From Pseudomonas bohemica (lineage in GTDB: Bacteria; Pseudomonadota; Gammaproteobacteria; Pseudomonadales; Pseudomonadaceae), in contig NZ_NKHL01000080.1 of NCBI RefSeq assembly GCF_002934685.1, positions 1 through 39,505 on the forward strand: DNA of 39,505 nt, in the 5' to 3' direction. Below the pieces are notes generated by a model. That model was not told where the DNA came from. It searched no databases and saw only the letters and a list, made by a program, of their open reading frames with translations. The position numbers were made by a program, and so were the translations under genes. Shown one piece after another: positions 1 through 10,337 of this stretch (within the stretch, counting starts at the first letter, position 1; each line of letters opens with the position of its first letter).

Positions 1-8
1 CTGGCCCT

Positions 9-364
9 TTCGTGAGCAAGCTCACTCCTACAGGATCCGGGTTTGACACGAAGCCTGCGAAACGGCGACCTGGATTCTGGTATTAGGCCTGCAGGTTGCC
101 TCCAATCCGTGGGAGTGAGCTTGCTCACGAAGGCTGAGTTTCAGGCGCAAAGATGCGCCGAATGTACTGGCCCTTTCGTGAGCAAGCTCACTCCTACAGG
201 ATCCGGGTTTGACACGAAGCCTGCGAAACGGCGATCTGGATTCTGGTAGTAGGCCTGCAGGTCGCCTCCAATCCGTGGGAGTGAGCTTGCTCACGAAGAC
301 TGCTTGATGGCCGAAGCAGGTTGACGCCTGGACTGGCCCTTTCGTGAGCAAGCTCACTCCCACA
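9..364. repeat. REP doublet array, left of RAYT
   Basis: Five REP copies alternate in orientation. The form TTCGTGAGCAAGCTCACTCC lies at 9, 175 and 341, and its inverse GTGGGAGTGAGCTTGCTCAC at 109 and 275. Same-orientation copies are exactly 166 bp apart and the DNA between them is also nearly identical, so a whole 166-bp unit was duplicated in tandem. Inverted copies separated by about 40 bp form REPIN-type doublets (109-198 and 275-364). The array runs off the left edge of the window. Confidence 0.9.
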
Positions 365-414
365 AGGTCCGGATTTGGCAGCGACTTTTTGGGCAGATCG
401 GTGGGCGTCAATCA

Positions 415-900
415 TCATGACAATACTTCCTGATTCCGGCGATCTAGCCATATGGTGTCCCACAGCGGGTAGTCACCGACACACTTGACCAGTCCTGCCC
501 TTACAGGATTGGCAATGATATAGCGTGCAAACTCGCGCAGGTCTTCTTCATACCGGACGGCTTTGTCATGGTAACCCCATTGCCAAAACCGACCTTGTCT
601 GCCCGTGACCCGGTTGACCGCAATTGCTGTTTTCGATTTAACCCGCTGCACGACCGCTGATAGCGATCCAGCGCGCAACTCGACCAACCAGTGAAAATGG
701 TCTGGCATCACCACCCATGCAAGGGAATTGGCGAGTCCTGCCATTTGCACATCCCTGAGTTCACCGACCAACAATCTCCCCAAGCGCCAATCCACAAAAT
801 CTGTGCTCCTCTTATCAAGCCTTGATGTAACGAGGTAGATTCTGCCCGGCTCCGAAAATCGCCCGGTGCGCAGGTTGCATGAGTGCGATCTCCTAGCCAT
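415..900 (-). CDS. REP-associated tyrosine transposase (RAYT, Y1/HUH family)
   Basis: The 161-residue protein belongs to the single-domain IS200/IS605-like transposases that are linked to REP sequences and are thought to nick and move them. The metal-binding HUH motif is H68-F69-H70, in the context VMPDHFHWLV. The family's C-terminal box YIIANPVRAGLV lies at residues 127-138 and Tyr127 is a candidate nucleophile. I chose the ATG at 900 because AGAGGAA lies 6 bases upstream; an in-frame TTG at 906 is less likely. The gene is intact, has no insertion-sequence ends and is flanked on both sides by arrays of one REP type, as expected for a domesticated RAYT and its substrate. The same REP type recurs at 9458, 26521 and 27937, so this enzyme may serve REPs genome-wide. 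Confidence 0.92.
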   Translation of the reverse strand: MARRSHSCNLRTGRFSEPGRIYLVTSRLDKRSTDFVDWRLGRLLVGELRDVQMAGLANSLAWVVMPDHFHWLVELRAGSLSAVVQRVKSKTAIAVNRVTGRQGRFWQWGYHDKAVRYEEDLREFARYIIANPVRAGLVKCVGDYPLWDTIWLDRRNQEVLS

Positions 901-1071
901 CTCCAATTCCTCTCGCAGTAGTGAGGAATGAATTTAGCCAGCGGCCTTGAGGGGGGAGAGGACGTGTATTACGCGATTTTTCGGGGGAGGGTCATAGCGC
1001 CTGTTGGGGCGCTTTCACAAGCCAGCTTAACTTCCACAAGATGTATCTGCACTGGACTTGGGGCTGGCCTT

Positions 1072-1527
1072 TTCGTGAGCAAGCTCACTCCTACAAGGTC
1101 CGGGTTTGGCACGGAGCCTGCGAAACGGCGGCCAGGATTCTTGCAGTAGGCCTGCAGGTTGACTTGAACCCGTGGGAGTGAGCTTGCTCACGAAGGCTGC
1201 TTGATGGCCGAAGCAGGTTGGCGTCTGGGCTGGCCCTTTCGTGAGCAAGCTCACTCCTACAGGATCCGGGTTTGACACGAAGCCTGCGAAACGGCGACCT
1301 GGATTCTGGTAGTAGGCCTGCAGGTTGCCTCCAATCCGTGGGAGTGAGCTTGCTCACGAAGGCTGCCTGGTGGCCGAAGGAGGTTGGCGTCTGGGCTGGC
1401 CCTTTCGTGAGCAAGCTCACTCCTACAGGATCCGAGCTTGGCACGGAGCCGGCGAAACAGCGGCCTGGATTCTTGCGGTAGGCCTGTAGATGGACTCCGA
1501 TCGCGTGGGAGTGAGCTTGCTCACGAA
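1072..1527. repeat. REP doublet array, right of RAYT
   Basis: Six REP copies of the same type as on the left. One orientation lies at 1072, 1238 and 1404 and the inverse at 1172, 1338 and 1505. The period is again 166 bp (167 for the last step) and the spacer DNA is almost the same as in the left array. The stretches 901-1071 and 1528-1678 next to it hold no gene I can support. Confidence 0.9.
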
Positions 1528-1678
1528 GGCTGCCTGGTGGCCGAAGCAGTTATTAGCGCCTGGAGACGAGAGCGTATTCGTCGAACAAGTTCACGACCCT
1601 GTAGCGCCCGCCTTGCCGACGGTAGCGGTTCTTCCGACGCCACTGCCGCCAAGCCGTGCTGCTACGGGCGTCGGGCCA

Positions 1679-2014
1679 TCAACCCGTCGACGCATGCCCG
1701 TCCCCCACTTCCGCCGGGTAGAACTCGCCCTCCACACCGAGCACCTGCAAGCGGTCTCGCACTTCATTTTCGATTTCCAGCACCTGGTCGGGGTTGTCGA
1801 TGTCGTCGACTACCAGCCACACACCCTTGAGATTTTGATCATGGGTGCCCTCGCTCATCATGTCGTGGGTGAAGGCCAAATCCGAGCGCCACAGGCACAG
1901 TTCGTCCTCTTTATGGTCACTGTCGGCCAGCGCCAGCGCCGAGGTCAGCCAAACTTCCTTGTAGGGCCGCAGATCGGCTTCGGCGAGTTCTTGCTGAGTG
2001 ATCACTGTCTTCAT
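1679..2014 (-). CDS. Small acidic protein of unknown function
   Basis: A 111-residue protein that I do not recognise. It is rich in Asp and Glu and contains the stretch GVWLVVDDIDNPDQVLEIEN. I see no signal peptide, membrane segment or metal motif, so it is probably cytoplasmic. I chose the ATG at 2014 because GGAG lies about 10 bases upstream; the reading frame stays open further upstream but there without a recognisable ribosome-binding site. It stands alone between the right REP array and the divergent aldo/keto reductase gene, so its surroundings give no clue to function. Confidence 0.6.
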   Translation of the reverse strand: MKTVITQQELAEADLRPYKEVWLTSALALADSDHKEDELCLWRSDLAFTHDMMSEGTHDQNLKGVWLVVDDIDNPDQVLEIENEVRDRLQVLGVEGEFYPAEVGDGHASTG

Positions 2015-2487
2015 TTCATTGGCTCCATGGTCAGTGCTTAAAGTGTGACGCGCGGCTGGCCGTGAGCGTTCCCGGGATCTTGGTCCGTCAGACGAAATGG
2101 TCGTTGAACCGAGGCCGGCGTTTGACGGTCGATCAATCATTGTCCGATCGGGAGACCCGCCATTTGTCACGCTGGTGGCCCTTCGCGATGGCGCCGGGGC
2201 TGCGCCGGGGCGTGGAGTCCGCCAGCGTGCGGCCGGGATGTGAGGTGTTGTGGACGGTGGTCAACCGCGCAGAAAAATACACATCCAGGAACATCGTTGA
2301 AACCTTGGTCTATCGCGGCGGCGACGCGGCCACGACCGTTTGTCAGTAGGGCTTTCGACGCGGTGCGCAGGGAGTGCCCTGCTGGCGCTGTTGGTCGTGC
2401 CATTCACCGGGCTCTGGAGTTGGCGGTCGGTTTGGCTGGCCGAACGTCAGGAAGAGACAAACGCGACGCCGACAGTGGGAGAACGCC
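2015..2487. other. Intergenic stretch without a supported gene
   Basis: 473 bp between the small acidic protein and the divergent aldo/keto reductase. One plus-strand frame from TTG 2340 encodes a hydrophobic stretch (ALLALLVVPFTGLW) and runs past the reductase start. It has no visible ribosome-binding site and its upstream codons read as arginine-rich noise, so I do not call it a gene. The promoters of both flanking genes should lie here. Confidence 0.4.
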
Positions 2488-3450
2488 ATGACCGACCCAA
2501 CGCTCTTCACCCGCAGACGATTACTCGCGGTCGCAGCCGGAGCCTCCGCGGCACTGGCACTTGGTTTCGCGTTGGCGGGCGTGAGTCCGCCACCAATATC
2601 TGCCATTCCTGGCAAGAGAGGAGACCGAAAGATGCTCACTCGAACTATTCCTTCCAGCGGCGAAGCCCTGCCGATGATTGGCATCGGCACCTATCGCGGT
2701 TTCAACGTTGCTCCAGGCAGCGATGAATACAAACTGCTGCCGCAAGTCCTCGATGAGTTGTTTCTGGCCGGTGGCACGCTGATCGACAGCTCGCCCATGT
2801 ACGGCCGCGCCGAGCAGAGCACCGGGGAGCTGCTGTCGATCCACCAGCCGCGCTCCCCGGCATTTTTGGCGACCAAGGTCTGGACCCATGGCAAAAAAGC
2901 GGGCATCGCCCAGATGGAAGACTCTTTTCGGCTGCTGCAGACCGACCGCATCGACCTGATGCAGATCCACAATCTGCTGGACTGGAAAACCCACCTGCCG
3001 ACCTTGCGTCAGTGGAAAGAGCAGGGGCGCATTCGTTACGTCGGCGTCACTCATTACACCTCATCGGCCTACGACGAAGTGGAAGCGGTGCTCAAGGCCG
3101 AGGCGCTGGATTTTCTACAGATCAACTACGCGCTGGATGACCGCGCGGTGGAGTCGCGGTTGCTGCCGTTGTGTCGGGAACGTGGTGTGGCGGTCATCTG
3201 CAATCGGCCGTTCGGCGGCGGAGGCCTGCTCGGGCGTCTGCGCGACAAACCGCTGCCGGGTTGGGCTGGGGAAGTACAGGCGAGCAGTTGGGCGCAGCTG
3301 GCGCTGAAGTTTCTAATCTCCCACCCGGCAGTGACCTGCGCGATTCCAGGAACAGGCAATCCGAAGTACATGAAGGAAAATGCCGCGGCCGCGGTGGGGC
3401 CGTTGTTGACCGATGCCCAGCGTCAGCAGTTGATTGCGCTGGTGGGATGA
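2488..3450 (+). CDS. Aldo/keto reductase with Tat-like leader
   Basis: A 320-residue member of the aldo/keto reductase superfamily, NAD(P)H-dependent enzymes that reduce carbonyl groups. The N-terminus carries a twin-arginine leader (TRRRLLAVAAGA, about residues 8-19) and a hydrophobic stretch, so it is probably exported folded to the periplasm or anchored there. The catalytic tetrad is visible as Asp and Tyr in LIDSSPMYG, Lys in LATKVW and His in MQIHN. The start at 2488 is supported by GGAG 6 bases upstream and by the position of the Tat motif; an upstream extension in the same frame is unlikely. The substrate cannot be inferred. A periplasmic AKR is uncommon, since most work in the cytoplasm. 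It reads towards the nic cluster but is not part of the known pathway. Confidence 0.85.
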   Translation: MTDPTLFTRRRLLAVAAGASAALALGFALAGVSPPPISAIPGKRGDRKMLTRTIPSSGEALPMIGIGTYRGFNVAPGSDEYKLLPQVLDELFLAGGTLIDSSPMYGRAEQSTGELLSIHQPRSPAFLATKVWTHGKKAGIAQMEDSFRLLQTDRIDLMQIHNLLDWKTHLPTLRQWKEQGRIRYVGVTHYTSSAYDEVEAVLKAEALDFLQINYALDDRAVESRLLPLCRERGVAVICNRPFGGGGLLGRLRDKPLPGWAGEVQASSWAQLALKFLISHPAVTCAIPGTGNPKYMKENAAAAVGPLLTDAQRQQLIALVG

Positions 3451-3472
3451 GGGAGGGACAGCAGCGCTTGCC

Positions 3473-3499
3473 CTATAGCGGCAAGGCTTGCCGCTATAG
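3473..3499. repeat. 27-bp palindrome after the aldo/keto reductase
   Basis: CTATAGCGGCAAG and CTTGCCGCTATAG form perfect 13-bp arms around one central base. It lies 23 bp past the reductase stop, in the gap facing the end of nicT. The strong hairpin may end transcription from both sides, but no T-run follows, so it could equally be a REP-like element. Confidence 0.7.
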
Positions 3500-3662
3500 C
3501 TGTTCTTGACGCCGCCACCGCAGGCAAGCGTGCTGCCAGGGCCAGGGCGCAGGTTTCCAGAAGCGCCTACCTGAGTGGCTTTCCGTGATTGTTATGCGCA
3601 GCCACCCTGGCGACTCCCACGATCTACGACCAGAAGCCAGACCGTGGCAGCCTTGCGTTTGT

Positions 3663-4976
3663 TTACCGATTCACCAACTTCGCCGGCAACGCCACCACCA
3701 ACAGGCTGCTGAGCACCAGGCACCCGGCGAAGAACCACAGTGCGCCCGCGCTGCTGCCGGTGACGTCGATCGCAATGCCCATCATCGAGTTGCTGACCAA
3801 ACCGGCGATGTTCGCCAGTGAGCACGCCAATGCAAAACCGGTTGCTGCGGCGCGGCCTTTGAGGAAGGTCGCCGGCAGGCTGAAAAAAACCGGCACCGCG
3901 CCGATGATCGCCGCCGAAGCGATGGCGAACAGCACCACGGTCGCCACCACGTTATGGGTGAAGAACGGGCTGGCTGCCATGGCCAGGGCACCGATCCAGA
4001 ACGGCACGATGATGTGCCAGCGACGCTCACGGCGACGGTCGGAACTGGCGCCGATCATCAACATGCCGATCAGCGCGGCAACGCTCGGTAATGCCGTCAG
4101 CACACCGATGTGAAAGGTGTCGGTGACCCCGGCGTTCTTGATGAAGGTCGGCATCCAGAAACCCATCGCGTAGGCGCTGAGCAGGATCGAGAAGTCGATA
4201 CCGCCGAGCATCCAGACCTTCAAGTTGAAGAAACCGTCGCGGAAGCTGTGCTTGCTGTCCTTGCCTTCGGCATCATCCAGGCGCAGCTCACCTTCGAGCA
4301 GGGACTGTTCGGTGCTGTTGAGCCACTTGGCGTCTTTCGGTGCGTTCGGCAACGCCCAGAAGGTCAGCACGCCGAGCAATACGCTGGGGACGCCTTCGAT
4401 CAGGAACAGCCACTGCCAGCCGCGCAACCCGGCCGCCTGATCGAAATGGCCCATGATCCAGCCCGACAGAGGGCCGCCAATCACGCTGGACAGCGGCAGG
4501 CCGATCATGAACAGCGCGATGATGCGGCCGCGACGGTAGGTCGGGAACCAGGTGGTCAGGTAGAACAGCACCCCCGGCAGGAAACCCGCTTCGGCAGCGC
4601 CGAGAAAAAAACGCAGCACGTAAAACTGCATGGGCGTGCTGACGAACAGCGTACAGGCCGAGAGCAGGCCCCAGGTGATCATGATCCGAGCGATCCAGAT
4701 TTTCGCCCCGACTTTCTCCAGCACCAGGTTGCTCGGCACTTCGAACAGGATGTAGCCGACAAAAAACAGCCCGGCACCGAGACCGAAGGCGGTTTCGCTG
4801 AAGTGCAGCTGGTCGAGCATCTGCAGTTTGGCGAAGCCGATGTTGATGCGGTCCAGGTACGCAGCCAGGTAGCAGAAACACAGGAACGGAATGAGCTTCC
4901 AGGTGATCTTGTGGTAGAGCGCTTTGATCGGGTCGGCGGCATCTGCCGCGACGGTTTCTACATTCGCAGAGGGCAT
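3663..4976 (-). CDS. nicT: Major facilitator transporter, probable nicotinate uptake protein NicT
   Basis: A 437-residue MFS permease of the anion:cation symporter type with about 12 membrane segments. The first begins near residue 27 (KLIPFLCFCYLAAYLDRINIG), and the DRINIG motif is typical of that family. AGGAG lies 6-7 bases before the ATG at 4976. Its place next to nicF and nicDC matches nicT of the P. putida nic cluster, where this carrier is linked to uptake of nicotinate or related pyridines. It is 358 bp downstream of nicF with a REP pair in between, so it may use its own promoter rather than reading through from nicCDF. The porin gene nicP, expected just downstream, is missing; the aldo/keto reductase occupies that position in the opposite direction. 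Confidence 0.85.
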   Translation of the reverse strand: MPSANVETVAADAADPIKALYHKITWKLIPFLCFCYLAAYLDRINIGFAKLQMLDQLHFSETAFGLGAGLFFVGYILFEVPSNLVLEKVGAKIWIARIMITWGLLSACTLFVSTPMQFYVLRFFLGAAEAGFLPGVLFYLTTWFPTYRRGRIIALFMIGLPLSSVIGGPLSGWIMGHFDQAAGLRGWQWLFLIEGVPSVLLGVLTFWALPNAPKDAKWLNSTEQSLLEGELRLDDAEGKDSKHSFRDGFFNLKVWMLGGIDFSILLSAYAMGFWMPTFIKNAGVTDTFHIGVLTALPSVAALIGMLMIGASSDRRRERRWHIIVPFWIGALAMAASPFFTHNVVATVVLFAIASAAIIGAVPVFFSLPATFLKGRAAATGFALACSLANIAGLVSNSMMGIAIDVTGSSAGALWFFAGCLVLSSLLVVALPAKLVNR

Positions 4977-5334
4977 GGGTGTCTCCTGGCGGTTCTTCGA
5001 CCGGTAAGCGCAACTGCGGCTGATCTTGCCCGCGTTTGCTGCGTTCTCATACGGCCCGTTATGGTTTTTGTTTGCCGCGCATCAAGTACTTTGGCAAGCA
5101 CCGGATGGCGACTTCCAAAGGCAGTGTCAGAAGACTGGACAGTGTCTCGCCGATCCATGGCAAAACCTGTCCAGTCAATGCGTAATCCGGGTTGCGTGAC
5201 CAAGGCTCTATGGCCCGGTTCTCGTGGCTGATGGTGCTGTAGGAGCGCGCTTGCCCGTGATGGCGTCGTGTCATTCGATACAGACGTCACAGAGACACTC
5301 CAATCGCGGGCAAGCGCGCTCCTACAGGGGGGCG
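4977..5334. other. Spacer between nicF and nicT
   Basis: 358 bp that hold a REP pair at 5237-5327 and otherwise no convincing gene. A minus-strand frame of about 70 codons (5059-5274) overlaps the REP and has no ribosome-binding site, so I do not call it. A nicT promoter could lie in 4985-5230. Confidence 0.5.
5237..5327. repeat. REPIN of a second REP type
   Basis: CTGTAGGAGCGCGCTTGCCC at 5237 and its inverse TCGCGGGCAAGCGCGCTCCTACAG at 5304-5327 are about 45 bp apart. This is a different REP type from the arrays at the left end (GCGGGCAAGCGCGCTCC rather than GTGAGCAAGCTCACTCC). It may weaken read-through from nicF to nicT. Confidence 0.8.
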
Positions 5335-5967
5335 TTATTTCTGGAACTGAGCAATAGCCTCCTGCTTGCTCACTACATCCCCATACTTGCTGTCGATATC
5401 GAACAGGTTCGCCTCGTGGGGCGCGGGGTGGCGGTCGCCGACGCACTCGCGTACGACGATGGTGCGAAAACCGTGCTGCACTGCGTCCACCGCTGTCGCA
5501 CGAATGCAACCGCTGGTGGAGCAGCCGGCCAACACCACGGTATCGATGCCTTGCGCATGCAGCATCGAGGCAAGCGAAGTGCCGAAGAACGAGCTGGCGT
5601 ATTGCTTGCTGATGACGACTTCTTCCGGCGCTGGCAACACTTCTTCACAGAAGGCCGCCAGCGGGTTGCCTTCCACCATGTCCTTCATCACCGGCGCCTT
5701 CTTCACCCAGATGCCGCCGTCGGCGAAATGTGTCGGGTGATAGCGGATGTTGGTGTGCACCACAAGGATGCCATGTTGCCGCGCACTGGCCAGCAGCTCG
5801 ACACTCTCGGCCACGGCGCTGACCACACCCGGCGCGAACAACGGCGCGCCGGGTTGGGTATAGCCCTGCATGAAATCGATCATCAGCAGCGCCGGTTTTT
5901 GCCCGAAGCCAATGCGATTGCCCCAGACACCCTGATAGTTGGCGTCGGCGCTTTGGTGTTCACTCAT
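5335..5967 (-). CDS. nicF: Maleamate amidohydrolase NicF
   Basis: A 210-residue isochorismatase-fold amidase. By family and position it hydrolyses maleamate to maleate and ammonia, the step that frees the pyridine nitrogen. The catalytic triad of this fold is visible as Asp in LLMIDFMQGY, Lys in WVKKAP and the nucleophilic Cys in the AGCSTSGC box. I chose the ATG at 5967, preceded by AGAGGAAA, rather than an upstream frame extension, because isochorismatase homology begins shortly after. It follows nicD by 88 bp on the same strand. In P. putida the isomerase gene nicE lies between nicD and nicF; here only a short REP-like hairpin does. Confidence 0.9.
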   Translation of the reverse strand: MSEHQSADANYQGVWGNRIGFGQKPALLMIDFMQGYTQPGAPLFAPGVVSAVAESVELLASARQHGILVVHTNIRYHPTHFADGGIWVKKAPVMKDMVEGNPLAAFCEEVLPAPEEVVISKQYASSFFGTSLASMLHAQGIDTVVLAGCSTSGCIRATAVDAVQHGFRTIVVRECVGDRHPAPHEANLFDIDSKYGDVVSKQEAIAQFQK

Positions 5968-6009
5968 TGTGGTTTCCTCTTCAAAGACGATAGATGCGGG
6001 GCGCTGGAC

Positions 6010-6041
6010 CTGTAGGCGCGGGCCAAGCCGCGCTTCCACAG
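6010..6041. repeat. REP-like hairpin between nicD and nicF
   Basis: CTGTAGGCGCGG and CCGCGCTTCCACAG form an imperfect inverted repeat with a short loop. It resembles a diverged REP and fills most of the 88-bp gap where nicE would be expected. Confidence 0.55.
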
Positions 6042-6055
6042 AGAAAGGTGTCGTC

Positions 6056-8130
<2,075 letters not shown>

Positions 8131-8286
8131 TTAGAATGTGAACTGGTATTTCAAAAAACACGCCAAGAGGTCGCAAATAGGCATGTCACCCTTTGTAACC
8201 CTATAAATATGCGGTATGTGAGTATAAGTAACCAAGTGGCGCGGCTATTGCAGACAGCTACAATTTGATGTCTTATCGCTTTTATT

Positions 8287-8298
8287 AGTGTGTACGCT
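8287..8298. promoter_or_regulatory. Candidate NicR operator, nicX side
   Basis: AGTGTGTACGCT differs by one base from the site at 8113 and stands 78 bp before the nicX start, almost the same distance as its partner from nicC. AT-rich DNA follows. Confidence 0.5.
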
Positions 8299-8376
8299 TT
8301 AAAAAATGCACTAGTGTGAAGCGTGATGCCTTTCAATGGTGCATTCCGCCCACGCGGGATGACGAGGAGACAAGAG

Positions 8377-9426
8377 ATGCCGGTTAGCGATTGCGAATTG
8401 ACCCAGATGTTCGAGCACGTGCTGAAACTGTCGAAAGTCGACACCACCCAGAGCGTCGCGGTGCTCAAGAGCCATTATTCCGATGCGCGCACCGTGCGTG
8501 CCGCGATGGACGCCGCGCAGCGCCTGGGCGCCAAGGTGTACGCGGTGGAACTGCCGTCGTTCAATCATCCCAAGGCCATGGGCAACGACATGACGGCCTA
8601 CTGCGGTGACACCGCGTTGACCGGCAACATTGCCGCTCAACGTGCGCTGGAAGCCGCGGACCTGATCGTCGATACCATGATGCTGCTGCACTCGCCTGAG
8701 CAGGAGCAGATCCTCAAGACCGGTACGCGCATTCTGCTGGCGGTCGAGCCGCCGGAAGTGCTGGCGCGCATGCTGCCCACCGTGGCCGACAAAGAGCGGG
8801 TACTGGCCGCCGACCAGGTATTGAAGGCGGCGCGTTCGATTCATGTGAAGTCCCGTGCCGGCAGCGATTTCCGCGCCCAATTGGGGCAGTATCCTTCGGT
8901 CACCGAGTATGGTTTCGCTGATGAGCCGGGGCGTTGGGACCACTGGCCCAGCGGCTTTCTGTTCTCCTGGCCGAACGAGGAAACCGCCGAGGGCACGCTG
9001 GTCATCGATGTCGGCGATATCTTGCTGCCGTTCAAGACCTACTCCCGCGAGCAGATCACGCTGGAGATCGAAAAAGGCTTCATCACCAGGATTCACGGCG
9101 GTTTCGAGGCCCAATACCTGCGCGATTACATGAAGTATTTCAACGACCCTGAGGTGTATGGCATCTCCCATATCGGCTGGGGCCTGCAACCGCGTGCGCA
9201 GTGGACCGCCATGGGCCTGCACGACAAGAACGACGGCATGTGCATGGACGCCCGGGCGTTCTATGGCAACTTCCTGTTCTCCACCGGGCCGAACACCGAA
9301 GTGGGCGGCACCCGCAAGACGCCGTGCCATCTGGATATTCCGCTCAGGCACTGCGATATCTATCTGGATGACCAGGCCGTGGTGCTGGGCGGGGATGTGG
9401 TGGCGCCGCAGGCTTCGAAAGCCTGA
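8377..9426 (+). CDS. nicX: 2,5-Dihydroxypyridine 5,6-dioxygenase NicX
   Basis: A 349-residue mononuclear iron extradiol-type dioxygenase that opens the ring of 2,5-dihydroxypyridine to N-formylmaleamate. The metal ligands known for the P. putida enzyme, His265, His318 and Asp320, fall at exactly these positions here (ISHIGWG, and CHLDIPL). Family length is about 350. The ATG at 8377 is preceded by GAGGAGA with 7 bases between. It is divergent from nicC and is followed after 211 bp, including a REP pair, by nicR in the same direction. Confidence 0.95.
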   Translation: MPVSDCELTQMFEHVLKLSKVDTTQSVAVLKSHYSDARTVRAAMDAAQRLGAKVYAVELPSFNHPKAMGNDMTAYCGDTALTGNIAAQRALEAADLIVDTMMLLHSPEQEQILKTGTRILLAVEPPEVLARMLPTVADKERVLAADQVLKAARSIHVKSRAGSDFRAQLGQYPSVTEYGFADEPGRWDHWPSGFLFSWPNEETAEGTLVIDVGDILLPFKTYSREQITLEIEKGFITRIHGGFEAQYLRDYMKYFNDPEVYGISHIGWGLQPRAQWTAMGLHDKNDGMCMDARAFYGNFLFSTGPNTEVGGTRKTPCHLDIPLRHCDIYLDDQAVVLGGDVVAPQASKA

Positions 9427-9457
9427 GGCGGTTTTGCTTCAGGCCCAGATCAAAACC

Positions 9458-9548
9458 GTGGGAGAGTGAGCTTGCTCATGAAGGCGTCGTGTCAGTCAGC
9501 CCCTCAGGCACTGAACGATTGCATTTCGTGAGCAAGCTCACTCCCACG
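9458..9548. repeat. REPIN between nicX and nicR
   Basis: GTGGGAGAGTGAGCTTGCTC at 9458 and its inverse TTTCGTGAGCAAGCTCACTC at 9524 belong to the REP type of the RAYT arrays. The pair may reduce read-through or protect the nicX message. Confidence 0.8.
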
Positions 9549-9637
9549 GTCTGTAATCCCCTCGACGGAAGTTCCCCTCAACCTGCGCAAGCGTTAATGT
9601 ACCCACCACTCTCTCCAGCCCGCCGAACGAGCCATCC

Positions 9638-10096
9638 GTGTCCACCGATAAACCTTCTAACATGCCCGCGTCCTACACTTTTTCCGAGCAGGTCGGCCAT
9701 TTGCTGCGCAAGGCTTACCAGCGCCATTTGGCGATCTTTCAGCAGAATGTCGGCGACTCGCAGCTCACGGCGGTGCAATTCGTCACCCTCTGCGCGTTGC
9801 GCGATCATGGGCCCAGTTCGCAGACCGAACTGGTCAAGGCCACGGCGGTGGACCAGGCGACCATTCGTGGCATCGTCGACCGCCTCAAGGCGCGCGACCT
9901 GATCAGCCTGGACCCCGACCCGCAGGATCGGCGCAAGGTCATTTGCAGCCTGACCGACAGCGGCCTGCAACTGGTGCAGGAAACCGTACCCCGTGCCGCA
10001 CAGATCAGCGAGATTACCCTGGGCAAATTGAACCCCGCCGAACGCGTGGCGGTGCTGTATTTGCTGCGTAAGTTGATTGACGAGCCTGAAGAGTAA
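9638..10096 (+). CDS. nicR: MarR-type repressor NicR
   Basis: A 152-residue MarR-family winged-helix regulator. The DNA-binding part spans about residues 55-105: the recognition helix lies in SSQTELVKATAVDQATIRGI and the wing in DPDPQDRRKV. In P. putida NicR represses the nicC and nicX units and responds to 6-hydroxynicotinate; the location here supports the same role. I chose GTG 9638; ATG 9662 is the alternative and neither has a strong ribosome-binding site. It probably forms a unit with nicX, which would make it autoregulated. Confidence 0.88.
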   Translation: MSTDKPSNMPASYTFSEQVGHLLRKAYQRHLAIFQQNVGDSQLTAVQFVTLCALRDHGPSSQTELVKATAVDQATIRGIVDRLKARDLISLDPDPQDRRKVICSLTDSGLQLVQETVPRAAQISEITLGKLNPAERVAVLYLLRKLIDEPEE

Positions 10097-10123
10097 GTCT
10101 TCCAGCCCACACCCTCATGGCAA

Positions 10124-10205
10124 GAGCGCCCGCGAAGATTGAGGCTCAGTCGCCGAAAAAATCCATTGAATGTACCGACCTCTTCGCGGGCAAGCGCGCT
10201 CCTGC
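10124..10205. repeat. Inverted REP pair between nicR and nicA
   Basis: GAGCGCCCGCGAAGA at 10124 and TCTTCGCGGGCAAGCGCGCT at 10181 are inverted and of the GCGGGCAAGCGCGCTCC type also seen at 5237-5327. It lies just past nicR and may end that transcript. Confidence 0.7.
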
Positions 10206-10254
10206 CGCCGCTCATCGACCGCGAAGACCCTCTTTTCCTACAACTCATTCTCCA

Positions 10255-10271
10255 CTGGCACGCTTCCTGCT
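10255..10271 (+). promoter_or_regulatory. Sigma-54-like -24/-12 element before nicAB
   Basis: CTGGCACGCTTCCTGCT has the GG and GC dinucleotides exactly 10 bp apart and fits YTGGCACG-N4-TTGCW except for one T-to-C change in the -12 box and the loosely conserved R. The expected start of transcription would be about 10281, at the edge of the palindrome at 10281-10296. No upstream activator site is evident, so this could be a chance match. Confidence 0.4.
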
Positions 10272-10280
10272 CTCTTTTCA

Positions 10281-10296
10281 TGAAGTAATCACTTCA
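10281..10296. promoter_or_regulatory. Candidate NicS operator before nicA
   Basis: TGAAGT-AATC-ACTTCA has perfect 6-bp arms around 4 bp, the shape of a TetR-family operator. It is 41 bp before the nicA start. NicS controls nicAB in P. putida; binding here is inferred. Confidence 0.5.
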
Positions 10297-10337
10297 CCAA
10301 AAGCCCGAGACGGTTGGTAACAGATGGGGAATGCAAA

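Noticed and set aside
9..1527. Regular repeats that might be read as a CRISPR array
   Set aside because: The period is 166 bp, the repeats alternate in orientation and the spacers are nearly identical to each other. This is a REP array with a RAYT, not CRISPR.
2340..2726. Plus-strand frame with a hydrophobic stretch before the aldo/keto reductase
   Set aside because: TTG start without a ribosome-binding site, and most of it overlaps the reductase out of frame.
5059..5274. Small minus-strand frame between nicF and nicT
   Set aside because: It overlaps a REP and has no start signal; the sequence matches no family I know.
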